Source: Anaerosporomusa subterranea
Lineage (GTDB): Bacteria > Bacillota > Negativicutes > Sporomusales > Acetonemataceae
Reading direction: 5' to 3'
DNA length: 64,000 bases
NCBI RefSeq assembly: GCF_001611555.1
Contig: NZ_LSGP01000017.1
Location: 186,001-250,000, forward strand
The translations under genes and the position numbers were made by a program. This document shows, one piece after another, positions 51,023 through 59,492 of this stretch; the stretch's first letter is position 1; every line of letters starts with the position of its first letter. The notes below the pieces were generated by a model. That model made no database searches. It saw only the letters and a program-made list of their open reading frames with translations, and was not told the origin of the DNA.

Positions 51023-51664
51023 ATGACAGCGTGGAATGTGTTTGAAATTTTGGGAATTGTGGCCTTTGCCGTTTCGGGAGCGTTAACTGGAATCCGTAAC
51101 CGGCTGGATATATTTGGCGTCCTGGTTCTGGCCATCATCACCGCAATTGGTGGCGGGATACTGCGGGATGTAATTCTTGGCAATACGCCGCCATTGACGT
51201 TTCGTGATCCGACCTTCTTTATCATTAGCTGTGTGTCTGCGGTTTGTGTATTTTTTACCTATCATTGGCTGGATCGATACAAAAATACGATTCAGGTGCT
51301 TGACGCCATCGGTTTGGGCGCGTTTACCGCGACCAGTGCGAATCTGGCAATTCAGCACAATCTGGATTCCTTGTTTATTGTCACGGCCATTTCAGTTATT
51401 ACCGGCATTGGCGGCAGCGTGACGCGGGATATGATTGTTAAGGAAATTCCTTATGTATTCCGGCAGGAGGTCTATGCGATCAATGTCATCATCGGCGCTG
51501 CGTTTCTGTACTATGCGCAGCAGTATCTGCCCGGTAACATTCCTTTATACCTTTGCTTTACCGTTACGACAGTCCTGCGGCTTTGCTGCATTAAATACGG
51601 CTGGAATTTCCCGGTTCTCGGCATGGATTCCAAGAAAGCGATATCCGGCCCGCGCAAATCCTGA
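51023..51664 (+). CDS. Trimeric intracellular cation (TRIC) channel family protein
   Basis: 213-aa membrane protein with seven hydrophobic helices and two UPF0126/TRIC repeats, each with a glycine-rich kinked helix: FAVSGALTGIRNRLDIFGV plus TAIGGGILRDVILGNTPPLT, then LGAFTATSANLAIQ plus GIGGSVTRDMIVKEIPYVFR. Forms trimers with a cation pore through each subunit. Start could be ATG 51023 or TTG 50999; neither has a strong site. Confidence 0.92.
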   Translation: MTAWNVFEILGIVAFAVSGALTGIRNRLDIFGVLVLAIITAIGGGILRDVILGNTPPLTFRDPTFFIISCVSAVCVFFTYHWLDRYKNTIQVLDAIGLGAFTATSANLAIQHNLDSLFIVTAISVITGIGGSVTRDMIVKEIPYVFRQEVYAINVIIGAAFLYYAQQYLPGNIPLYLCFTVTTVLRLCCIKYGWNFPVLGMDSKKAISGPRKS

Positions 51665-51693
51665 CAAAGACTGTGCTGTGATCATAGTAAAAG

Positions 51694-51728
51694 CACAAGC
51701 GCCATGAGATTGTCTCGTGGCGCTTGTG
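51694..51728. repeat. REP-like hairpin
   Basis: CACAAGCGCCATGAG (51694-51708) and CTCGTGGCGCTTGTG (51714-51728) pair with one wobble and a 5-base loop. Shares the CACRAGCGCC core with the repeat at 3910. May also terminate the TRIC transcript. Confidence 0.6.
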
Positions 51729-51924
51729 TCATTGGTTCCACAGCGCCACACATAAGTGCAAACTAAAAGGAATTTTATAGAAAAAGATTGCAGCGGTGCA
51801 ATGTTTATTTACATAACGCAAACAACTTGCTATAATGGCGGTGAGTATAACAGGAAAATTGTAATCACAGTTATAGTAATTAAAATGATTATTAAAATTT
51901 ATTGAATACAAGGAGTTAAGGTCA

Positions 51925-53040
51925 ATGAACAAATCAAGAATAATGTTGATTACCACATTAATAATTGCTTCGGTATTATTGCTTTCGGCGTGTACAAAGG
52001 CAACTAGTGATTCGAAGGCTGAAGTTGTAGCAGGAGCCTTAAATTCGTCTTATTTGATTGGAAAGGAAAGCATAACTCTTGTCAACGGTGTGTTTGAAAA
52101 ACCAGCTGCACCAGGTTCTGCGGCAGTGAATAAAACACAAGTGTGGGATCAACCGGTTATCGGGGATTTAAATGCTGACGGGAAAGAGGATGCGGCTGTT
52201 TGTTTGGTTAACTCTCCAGGTGGCAGTGGTACGTTTTATTATATAGCTGCTGCTATAAAAGATGCGAATACGAAAAGCTATAAAGGAACAAACGCGGTAT
52301 TATTGGGCGATAGAATTCAACTTTCGAAAATAAGCATTGAAAATAGTGTCATAACCGTAGTATACAATGCCCGTAAACCAGGTGAGCCAATGGCCGTGGC
52401 TCCTACTGTCACAGTTTCCAGGAGATTTTTGGTTGATAATGGCTTGGTCAAAGAAATAATCGATGAAAGTGCTACCAATAAGACTTCGTATAATCTTATA
52501 AGAACGGCACATAAAAATAGCAGTAACGTTAATTTTCCACAGCTATCAGGATTCAAAGGTCAGATGTTAATGGACTATATGAATCAAAGCCTGAGAAAGG
52601 TTGCAGACAAATATGTCGGTAAAGATGAATATACTGATGTGAAAATTGACTACACTGTAACAAGGCAGGATGATGCGGCTCTTAGTGTCGTATTCAAGGG
52701 AACTGCTGTAATGAAGAATATCGGAAATATCAAGATTATGGAAAGTATAAACCTCGATGTCGGGCAATCTTCTAATGAGATTAAATACGATAACCTAATC
52801 AAGAATACCGACGAGGCTAAATTAAATTTAAAGAATAGCCTCAAGCAGGCTGCGGAACAAAAAGGCATTAAAGGCGGATTTCAGGCTGAAGGCGTACGAA
52901 TATACTTTACAAATACGGACATAGTATTCTTTTACATGCCGCCGGATGATAGTGCCAAGGAGTTTGTGGAATTGAGTATTCCGAAAGTTGAAATAGAACC
53001 ATACCTAAACAATGATTTTGGACCTAAACCTGCTTCGTAG
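51925..53040 (+). CDS. Lipoprotein with DUF4163/DUF3298-like C-terminal region
   Basis: 371-aa lipoprotein: lipobox LLLSAC (about residue 22). An FG-GAP-like segment is QPVIGDLNADGKEDAAVCLV (about 75-95). The C-terminal half (about 195-365) has INYDYTVTRQDDAALSV-like and VYFTNTDIVFFYMPPD-like stretches that recall the DUF4163/DUF3298 fold of PdaC and RsiV proteins. Role unknown. Its end lies 45 bases from a transposable element. GGAG lies about 9 bases before the ATG. Confidence 0.7.
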   Translation: MNKSRIMLITTLIIASVLLLSACTKATSDSKAEVVAGALNSSYLIGKESITLVNGVFEKPAAPGSAAVNKTQVWDQPVIGDLNADGKEDAAVCLVNSPGGSGTFYYIAAAIKDANTKSYKGTNAVLLGDRIQLSKISIENSVITVVYNARKPGEPMAVAPTVTVSRRFLVDNGLVKEIIDESATNKTSYNLIRTAHKNSSNVNFPQLSGFKGQMLMDYMNQSLRKVADKYVGKDEYTDVKIDYTVTRQDDAALSVVFKGTAVMKNIGNIKIMESINLDVGQSSNEIKYDNLIKNTDEAKLNLKNSLKQAAEQKGIKGGFQAEGVRIYFTNTDIVFFYMPPDDSAKEFVELSIPKVEIEPYLNNDFGPKPAS

Positions 53041-53084
53041 ATTACCCTTAGTCTTCTTTTTATCCTTCGCACGGCCTGGGGACT

Positions 53085-54072
53085 TTCGGGGTCAGGCCTC
53101 ACTATTTACACTAATGGTAAAATATGATAGTATGGCCTCAGAAGAGAACGGCAGGATGGTGGCGCCAGTATGGCAAGACAATCGAGAATTCATTATGCGG
53201 GAGCTCTGTATCATATTATAGCTCGCGGCAACAACCGAGAAGTTGTGTTTCATGATGGAGATGATAAGTCAAAGTACCTTGCCCTCGTTGAACGATATAA
53301 ACAGAAGTACCAGTTTCATCTGTACGCCTACGCGATCATGGATAACCATGTCCACCTGCTGGGAGGAGTTGCAGATGAACCACTTTCTAAAATCATGCAG
53401 GGGATTCAGCAGAGCTATACCCAATACTATAATCGTAAATATGACAGAGTGGGACACGTCTTCGAACAGCGATATAAGGCAAAGCTGTGTAATAGTGATC
53501 AGTATCTTGTAAGCCTATTGCGGTATATTCATCAGAATCCCTTAAAGGCCGGGACCTCTCAAACCTGTTGGACTAGTCATCCTGCGTATCAGACTGGAAA
53601 CAGCAATATCGTGGATACGGAATTTATATTATCGATGCTTTCTAATAACAAAACGAAGGCGATCCAGAAGTATATGGAATATATGGAAGTAGAACTGTCG
53701 GAGATTCAGCAAACCGAGACTTTTGAGCATATATATTCGATGCCGAAGACAACAGAAACATCCGAGGCGTCAGAAGCCTCGCCCGTCACTTTTGATGAAT
53801 TATTGACAACAGTAGCATCAGTTAGCGAGATCAATAAAGAGCGGATCATGCACGAAAGACATGATCGTCGAGTGGTAGAGGCGAGAAATATCCTCATCTA
53901 CGTAGCCGTTCGGATGGGAGTAATGACCAAAACAGAGTTGACCAAGGTGCTGCCCCTAAGCATGAGCGGGATTATTGGAGGGTACAACAAAGTCGTTGAC
54001 AGAGATGAGCTGAAGCGCCTGGCAGAGAAGATTAGCAAACAATTTGTGTAAAGAGTGAGGCCTGACCCCGAA
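53085..54072 (+). mobile_element. Y1-transposase element with terminal inverted repeats (988 bp)
   Basis: Bounded by TTCGGGGTCAGGCCTCACT (53085-53103) and its exact complement (54054-54072), 19-bp terminal inverted repeats. It encodes a single Y1 (HUH) transposase. A 444-bp internally deleted copy is at 57293-57736. The right end abuts a truncated tctA. Confidence 0.85.
53170..54051 (+). CDS. REP-associated tyrosine transposase (Y1_Tnp family)
   Basis: 293-aa HUH nuclease. The N-terminus MARQSRIHYAGALYHIIARG is the family start. The HUH metal motif is AIMDNHVHLLGG (His60/His62), and the catalytic Tyr lies in IQQSYTQYYNRKYDRVGHVF. FEQRYKAKLCNSDQYLVSLL and RYIHQNPLKAG are also characteristic. 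The C-terminal ~100 residues (TFDELLTTVASVSEINKERI and on) form a helical DNA-binding tail of the DnaA-C/Chr type. It nicks single-stranded DNA and usually mobilises repeats flanking its gene. Ribosome site weak. Confidence 0.92.
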   Translation: MARQSRIHYAGALYHIIARGNNREVVFHDGDDKSKYLALVERYKQKYQFHLYAYAIMDNHVHLLGGVADEPLSKIMQGIQQSYTQYYNRKYDRVGHVFEQRYKAKLCNSDQYLVSLLRYIHQNPLKAGTSQTCWTSHPAYQTGNSNIVDTEFILSMLSNNKTKAIQKYMEYMEVELSEIQQTETFEHIYSMPKTTETSEASEASPVTFDELLTTVASVSEINKERIMHERHDRRVVEARNILIYVAVRMGVMTKTELTKVLPLSMSGIIGGYNKVVDRDELKRLAEKISKQFV

Positions 54073-54598
54073 GCGCTGCGAAACGGCTGCGGGCCGCATG
54101 TTGCACGGTCTGACGCCGGGGCCCATGCTGTTCCAGGAAAATCCCGATTTTGTCTGGACTGTAATCGCCAGTTTTTATGTCGGCAATGTCGCTTTGTTGA
54201 TCATCAACCTGCCGCTGGCGAATTTGTGGGCTAAAGTTATTTTAGTGCCCTATAAGCTGCTGTATCCGTTTATTCTGATCTTTTGTATTATCGGCGCCTA
54301 TAGCATCAATAATCAGGTGTGGGACATTGGTGTGATGCTGCTGTTCGGCGTAATCGGGTATTTGATGAAAAAGCTGGATATTCCGATGACTGCTACCGTC
54401 CTGACCTTTGTGCTGGGGCAGCAGATTGAGAGCGCGCTGGTTCAATCCTTGATCATATCGCAAGGCAGCTGGCTGATTTTCTTCCAACGGCCGGTATCGG
54501 CAGCGCTAATGGGATTAGTTGCGATTATTCTTGTTGTTGGCATCTATAGCAGCGTCAAGAATAAGCGCGATATGCTTGCGGATGATTTAGAGGTCTGA
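54073..54598 (+). pseudogene. tctA: 3' part of tctA (tripartite tricarboxylate transporter)
   Basis: About 167 codons of the TctA membrane subunit from LHGLTPGPMLFQENPDFVWT through several hydrophobic helices to the natural end (SVKNKRDMLADDLEV). The first ~330 residues are missing; the frame starts where the transposable element ends. No tctB or tctC genes are near. The missing half is not on the other side of the element, so this is a deletion or rearrangement rather than simple insertion. Confidence 0.85.
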
Positions 54599-54719
54599 TG
54601 CCGGATTAGTCAGGCGCGCTTGGCGGCTGTCCCGAAATGGTTTGGCTGCCGCAGGCGGTTATGGTTAAACCAGGCGGACTTGACGAATAAGGTGGCTTTG
54701 GTGGCTTATCTGATCAGAT

Positions 54720-54758
54720 AGACAGGAGCGAGTTGTGAAAGCCCCGCTCCTGTCTTTT
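54720..54758 (+). terminator. Intrinsic terminator
   Basis: AGACAGGAGCG / CGCTCCTGTCT stem followed by TTTTC. Confidence 0.75.
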
Positions 54759-54928
54759 CTTCAGAGAATATCTTCGTAAGATAATCACAGTCAATAATTC
54801 ATCGCAATTTTTATCCGCGCGGGAGATTGTCGTTTTTGTTTATCTATGTAACAATAATTATCAATTAGTATTTGTTTTGAACATAGCTTTGCTTTGCAGC
54901 TACAATCAAAGAAGGGGATGCCATTATT

Positions 54929-56962
54929 ATGAAAATCTCAACACTGAAAATGCGTTTACTGCTGATTCTACTACCGTTCTTTTTACTTTCGTTTGCCGCC
55001 CTGGCCGGAGCCGGTTATTATCTGTCGCAGCAGGCTCTCAGTCAAAGTGTTGAAGAAACTGCCCTGTCTATCGGGACTGATTACTCTCACCGGGTTGAAT
55101 CGTATGTTCATGAAGCCGCTCTCCAATTGGAGTCTTTTTCCGCGATTAAAGAGATCTATAACCCTGCTGACAAACAATTGCTGCTGAATGCGCTCAACGA
55201 AAGCAAACAGCGGTTAGAGAATCTGGAGAGTATAACCTATATCGGGCTGGACGGTTCCGGTCTCCGCCCTGACGGCACGATTGTGCAATTGGGTGAACGC
55301 GGATACTTTCAACAGGCGGTCGCTACGAAAAAGCCAGTCGTTTCGGAGGTTTTAACCTCTAAGACAACCGGTAAAGTCGCCATTAATGTGGCTGTGCCGG
55401 TAACCTTTAACGGACAGCTGACCGGCGTATTGACAGGAACAATTTCGCTTGAAAAACTCAGCAGTCTGATTAAAGGCTTGCAGTTTCAGGATACCGGCTA
55501 TGGCGTGATTGCCGATCGTGCGGGCAATGTCCTGATTCACCCCCGGCTGCCCGAGGTTGTTGGCAAGTTGAACTTTACCGAGAAAAAAGTCAACCCTGAG
55601 CTGAAGCTTAAACAGTCGGAAATGGATGATCATTTACTCGGTTTGTTCAAAACCGCCGCCGAGACGGGAACGGCAACAAGAGGCATCTATACGTTTGTCG
55701 ATGGTGTGACCAGAATCGGCGTATTTAGCCCGATCGACCTGATCGGCAGCCAGCGCTGGGTTATGATTGTCACCGCGCCGGAAGCGGAAGCCATGCAGCG
55801 GATCACATCATTAGCGAGGGTTATGCTGCTGGTATCGATTGTTTGCCTGGTCTTAGCCATTATCTTTATCCTGTTCATCAGCAAACGGATTGCAGCTCCG
55901 ATTACCCTGCTGCGCGATGAATGTCTGCGCCTGGCGCAGGGGGATCTGCGCGAACAAGAAACCAGCATTCGCTCTGACGATGAAATCGGTCAGCTGGCGC
56001 AGGGATTTCAAACCATGCGCGGCCATTTGCGCTCACTGGTCGGTCAGATTCAGTCGCAGTCCGGGCAGTTGGCCGCTTCCAGCCAGGAATTGACCGCCAG
56101 CGCCCAGCAGTCGGCCGATGCCGCCAATCAGGTAGCCGGGTCTATCACTGAAATTGCCGGCGGCGCTGAAGCGCAGGCGGCAGCTGCCGCACACATCATG
56201 ACGATTGCCGAAACCATATCGGCCCAGGTATCACAGATTGCCCGCAACGCCAGCGATGTGTCAGGCACGGCGATGACAACCTCTCAAACGGCCGAGCAGG
56301 GACGGCAGGTGGTCGATAAAACCGTTGGCCAGATGAGTGAAATTGACAAAAGCACCGCTGCCTCTCAGTCGATGATTGTCGAGCTGAGCAAAAGCTCTCA
56401 AGAAATCAGGGAAATCGTGACATTGATATCCACCATTGCCGGCCAGACCAATCTGCTGGCGCTCAATGCCGCTATTGAAGCAGCCCGGGCCGGCGAGCAG
56501 GGACGCGGCTTTGCCGTCGTAGCCGATGAAGTCCGCACTTTGGCGGAAGCATCCCGCCAAGCCGCCCAAAAGATTGGTGCGCTGGTGGAAAAGAATGAAG
56601 CCAATCTACGGCACGTCGTTGCCGCTTCGCAGACTGAAGCAGCCGGCATTCGCACCGGCATTGCTCTGGTTCACGATACCGGCGAAACCTTCAAAACGAT
56701 CGTAGACGCTATTCTGCAGTTAACCGGTCAGGTTGAAGCAATCTCCGGCTCTATCCGCCAGATTGACGCCGGCAGCCAGGATCTGGTCCGGTCAATCCGG
56801 GGAGTTGAAACAGCCAGCAAGAATGCGGCGGCTGAATCGCAAACCATTTCGGCGGCTACAGAGGAGCAATCCGCGTCGATGCAGGAGATTGCCTCGTCCA
56901 GTCAAAGCCTGGCTATGTTCGCCGCCGACCTGCAGACTGCGATCGAAAAATTCCGGTTATAA
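54929..56962 (+). CDS. Methyl-accepting chemotaxis protein
   Basis: 677-aa receptor: membrane helix (about 10-30), extracellular double-Cache-like domain (about 35-280; [20 protein letters not shown] is typical), a second helix (about 290-315), HAMP (about 318-370) and a long cytoplasmic signalling helix bundle. The hairpin tip is [20 protein letters not shown] and [20 protein letters not shown]. It senses a small extracellular ligand and signals to CheA/CheW elsewhere. Ends in a perfect terminator. AAGGGG lies about 10 bases before the ATG. Confidence 0.95.
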   Translation: MKISTLKMRLLLILLPFFLLSFAALAGAGYYLSQQALSQSVEETALSIGTDYSHRVESYVHEAALQLESFSAIKEIYNPADKQLLLNALNESKQRLENLESITYIGLDGSGLRPDGTIVQLGERGYFQQAVATKKPVVSEVLTSKTTGKVAINVAVPVTFNGQLTGVLTGTISLEKLSSLIKGLQFQDTGYGVIADRAGNVLIHPRLPEVVGKLNFTEKKVNPELKLKQSEMDDHLLGLFKTAAETGTATRGIYTFVDGVTRIGVFSPIDLIGSQRWVMIVTAPEAEAMQRITSLARVMLLVSIVCLVLAIIFILFISKRIAAPITLLRDECLRLAQGDLREQETSIRSDDEIGQLAQGFQTMRGHLRSLVGQIQSQSGQLAASSQELTASAQQSADAANQVAGSITEIAGGAEAQAAAAAHIMTIAETISAQVSQIARNASDVSGTAMTTSQTAEQGRQVVDKTVGQMSEIDKSTAASQSMIVELSKSSQEIREIVTLISTIAGQTNLLALNAAIEAARAGEQGRGFAVVADEVRTLAEASRQAAQKIGALVEKNEANLRHVVAASQTEAAGIRTGIALVHDTGETFKTIVDAILQLTGQVEAISGSIRQIDAGSQDLVRSIRGVETASKNAAAESQTISAATEEQSASMQEIASSSQSLAMFAADLQTAIEKFRL

Positions 56963-57002
56963 CTGAAGCATACACCGGAAGGAATGGCCGATCTGCAGCG
57001 AA

Positions 57003-57042
57003 TAAATAGACCCGGAGGAGAACGCTCCTTCGGGTCTATTTA
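57003..57042. terminator. Intrinsic terminator
   Basis: TAAATAGACCCGGAGGAG / CTCCTTCGGGTCTATTTA, 18-bp stem with one wobble, after the chemotaxis gene; symmetric. Confidence 0.85.
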
Positions 57043-57069
57043 TAGTTTACACCGGATATTGGGTGCGGC

Positions 57070-57290
57070 CTAACATTGCTCCTCGCTCATTCCAGGCTCT
57101 TTAATCCGCCAGTTCACCCAGGCGGCAATAATGGCAAACAGTAAGGCGATTACCCAGAATACAGACGGTATGCCCAGCGCCAGCGCAATCGCGCCGCCGC
57201 TCAGCGGTCCGATCACGCTGCCAAGCTGCACCGCCCCTGTGGTTACGCCGTAGGCGACTCCCTGCCTGGCGCGCGGGATGAGGAAAGGGA
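57070..57290 (-). pseudogene. C-terminal remnant of an MFS transporter
   Basis: One minus-strand frame reads GVAYGVTTGAVQLGSVIGPL, SGGAIALALGIPSVFWVIAL and ends WVNWRIKEPGMSEEQC with TAG at 57070-57072. This is the last two helices of an MdtG/drug-type MFS protein. It is cut off at 57290, exactly where the 444-bp element begins, and the rest of the gene is not found beyond the element. Confidence 0.8.
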
Positions 57291-57292
57291 CT

Positions 57293-57736
57293 TTCGGGGT
57301 CAGGCCTCACTATTAATACTAATAATGAAATATGATAGCATGGCCTCAGAAGAGAACGTCAGGATAGGCTGTGGCCCGCATGGCATGACAATCAAGAATT
57401 CACTATGCGGGAGCTCTGTATCATACCATAGCTGCGGCACAACCGAGAAGCACTCTTAAAGAATTACTGACAACGGTAGCTTCAGTCAACAAGATCAATA
57501 AAGAACGGATCATTCACGAAAGACATGACCTTCGGGTGGTAGAGGCGAGAAATATACTTATCTACGTAGCCGTTCGGATGGGAGAAATGGCAAAAACAAA
57601 ATTGAGCAAGGTGCTGCCCCTTAGCATGAGCGGGATTATTAGAGAGTACAGCAAAATCGATGACAGAGATATTCAGGCGTCTGTGCAGAGAAGATTAGTA
57701 AGCAATATTGTGTTAAGAGTGAGGCCTGACCCTGAA
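57293..57736 (+). mobile_element. Internally deleted (non-autonomous) copy of the Y1 element (444 bp)
   Basis: Same terminal inverted repeats as the 988-bp element (57293-57311; 57718-57736 with one mismatch). The first ~140 and last ~300 bases match the larger copy, but about 545 bases that encode the HUH motif and catalytic Tyr are missing. The join is near 57445, where the frame goes from the N-terminal codons to the helical tail. It can move only if a full transposase acts in trans. Confidence 0.85.
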
Positions 57737-57801
57737 GCGTCCATCAGACGAACAAAAGTGAAAGTTTAATTTAAACCATGTTCACTTACTGATAAGGGAA
57801 T

Positions 57802-57880
57802 AAGAAAGATGAAGGCAATGCAGGATGTCTCGATAAGGCAGTTAGCAAGGATAATAGGATATCGAAGAGTGTGATTGATA
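57802..57880 (+). pseudogene. Frameshifted tail of a second REP-associated transposase
   Basis: Nucleotide similarity to 37632-37712 (TCGATAAGGCAGTTAGCAAG and ATATCGAAGAGTGTGATTGAT in both). A one-base deletion breaks the frame in the middle. Followed by GGACCTGCCCCC, perhaps part of its REP sequence. Confidence 0.6.
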
Positions 57881-57947
57881 GAATCTGATTGGGACGATGG
57901 ACCTGCCCCCTTGCCCCTCATAATCAAAGTACATAATGATGAATTAT

Positions 57948-58799
57948 TTATTCATAGTGATAATCAAGCATTTTCATAAGTTTCTCGGTATCAGCCAACC
58001 TTTTCACCGCCTTTGATTTTGCCACTTGCGATAATTCTGCTACCAAAAGATCGGCAATATATAGCGGTCCAGTCATCGAATTGTGATAAGATAAACTATC
58101 ATATTCGCAAGGCAATATAATGTCCGAGTAGGGCACTAAAGGTGCTGCAAACCCATCAGTAATAGTTATTATTGATGGGGATCTTAATTCCCGAATTGCT
58201 TTTACCATTTCTATTGTGGATTTTGCGTAGCGCGGTAAGCTAACCACAATCATCAAATCATCTGCGGTAATACTTGATATTCGATCAATATCTTGTCCCA
58301 CCGGGGAAAGCAACTCGCAATTGTCCAATTGTTGGCTTAAACACTGATACAAAAAGTATGAAATTGTAAATGATGTTCTTGCGCCTAACAAATAAATGGT
58401 TTTTGCTTTTTTTATAAATTGTATTGATTCTTGGATCACTTCTTCAGATAGCATCGCTTGGGTATTTTTAATGTTGTTTATCTGTTTTTCAGCACACTTC
58501 ACTATAAGAGAAGCATCATTAACCGTTTCCAAGTTCTTCGCCAGTCTAGATTCAGGAGTTAATTTGTTGCGAATATAGTTTTGAAGTTCTTTCTGTAAGT
58601 CGGAATATCCGCTAAATCCTAGACTAAAAGAAAAACGCATAACAGTAGTGGTGCTGGTGCCTATACTTGCGGCTATTTGATCAAGAGTTTGAAAAGAGGC
58701 CTCAACCAGATTATCTTGAATGTATTCAGAGACCTGAAGCTGTGCCTTTGTTAAATTATTAGAGCTGCTTTGAATTTTCTGCAGTATATTCAGTTCCAT
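57948..58799 (-). CDS. MurR/RpiR-family transcriptional regulator
   Basis: 283-aa regulator. The N-terminal RpiR HTH (about 1-75) has LTKAQLQVSEYIQDN and TLDQIAASIGTSTTTVMRFS. The C-terminal SIS domain (about 120-250) has AKTIYLLGARTSFTISYFLY and LMIVVSLPRYAKSTIEMVKA. SIS domains bind phosphorylated sugars or similar effectors. Divergent from the symporter-RraA-aminotransferase cluster, with palindromes in the shared region. It probably controls that cluster and itself. Confidence 0.92.
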   Translation of the reverse strand: MELNILQKIQSSSNNLTKAQLQVSEYIQDNLVEASFQTLDQIAASIGTSTTTVMRFSFSLGFSGYSDLQKELQNYIRNKLTPESRLAKNLETVNDASLIVKCAEKQINNIKNTQAMLSEEVIQESIQFIKKAKTIYLLGARTSFTISYFLYQCLSQQLDNCELLSPVGQDIDRISSITADDLMIVVSLPRYAKSTIEMVKAIRELRSPSIITITDGFAAPLVPYSDIILPCEYDSLSYHNSMTGPLYIADLLVAELSQVAKSKAVKRLADTEKLMKMLDYHYE

Positions 58800-58822
58800 T
58801 ATATCATCCTAACTAATTCAAT

Positions 58823-58980
58823 AGTATTTACTACTATTATAGTATCTTAATTTATGAATTGGCAATGTTCTTAGAATTATTAATTATATTCTTGACATTT
58901 GATAAACGGGGTAGTAATCTATAGCTATAATTGTCGTATTTAATACAACAATATTATAATTATAATAGTATTTAATACTA
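58823..58980. promoter_or_regulatory. Three palindromic operator candidates for RpiR
   Basis: AGTATTTACTACT (58823-58835), GTATTTAATAC (58936-58946) and TAGTATTTAATACTA (58966-58980). The last two have centres 32 bases apart (three helical turns). The first overlaps the promoter region of the regulator. Sites of this GTATT-x-AATAC type fit RpiR dimers; binding inferred. Confidence 0.6.
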
Positions 58981-59040
58981 AAGTTCGATCGGAGATGAGC
59001 GGGGATGAATTCAATTAACACAATATACAGAAGGTAACGA

Positions 59041-59172
59041 ATGTTAATTACCGAATGGAAAAAGGCCTTTCAATTCTTTGGTCAATTCATTAACATGAGT
59101 ATGATTCACCGGTGTAATTTCTTTTTTGTCGCTATATGTAACGCATCACTCATTTCCTATACCGGACATTGA
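59041..59172 (+). CDS. Possible 43-aa leader peptide or small protein
   Basis: ATG with AAGGT 6 bases before, 43 codons (starts MLITEWKKAFQFFGQF, ends CNASLISYTGH), located after the operators and before a hairpin, in the long leader of the symporter gene. No family resemblance. Could be a leader peptide or chance. Confidence 0.3.
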   Translation: MLITEWKKAFQFFGQFINMSMIHRCNFFFVAICNASLISYTGH

Positions 59173-59179
59173 ATAAGAA

Positions 59180-59227
59180 AAAGTACACAATTTTGTGCAG
59201 TTTAACTTTGCGATAATTGTGTACTTT
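59180..59227. other. Inverted repeat in the symporter leader
   Basis: Perfect 13-base arms AAAGTACACAATT (59180-59192) and AATTGTGTACTTT (59215-59227), 22-base loop, no T-run of note. May act as a weak terminator or RNA structure. Confidence 0.5.
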
Positions 59228-59366
59228 CATATTTCCATAACACTAACAGAGGAAACGAAAACAGCCAAAGATATAGAGCTTTTTTGCGATGTTTGTCCTT
59301 CCGATTTATTCGCTATCCAAATCATTCGGGCTGCAAAGACTACCCGGTAGCATACTTGAACAATAC

Positions 59367-59491
59367 TTTTGTGCCCTGGCTGATTTATAGAATTTAGAGA
59401 GGAGGTATTAATTAGGCTTAATAGCAGATGTTAGCATTTAGTTTTCTTTTGTACACCGGCCTAATTATGGAATTTAGAAAGGGGTTGTATT
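59367..59491 (+). repeat. Duplicated ribosome-site leader segment
   Basis: 59367-59410 and 59447-59491 are about 75 percent alike, offset by 80 bases, and each ends in a purine-rich ribosome site (AGAGAGGAGG; AGAAAGGGG). Only the second is followed by a start codon. The rest of 59228-59366 holds nothing I can support. Confidence 0.55.
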
Positions 59492-59492
59492 C

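Noticed and set aside
57101-57310. Arg-rich minus-strand frame of 69 codons
   Set aside because: Alternate frame of the MFS remnant, running into the transposable element.
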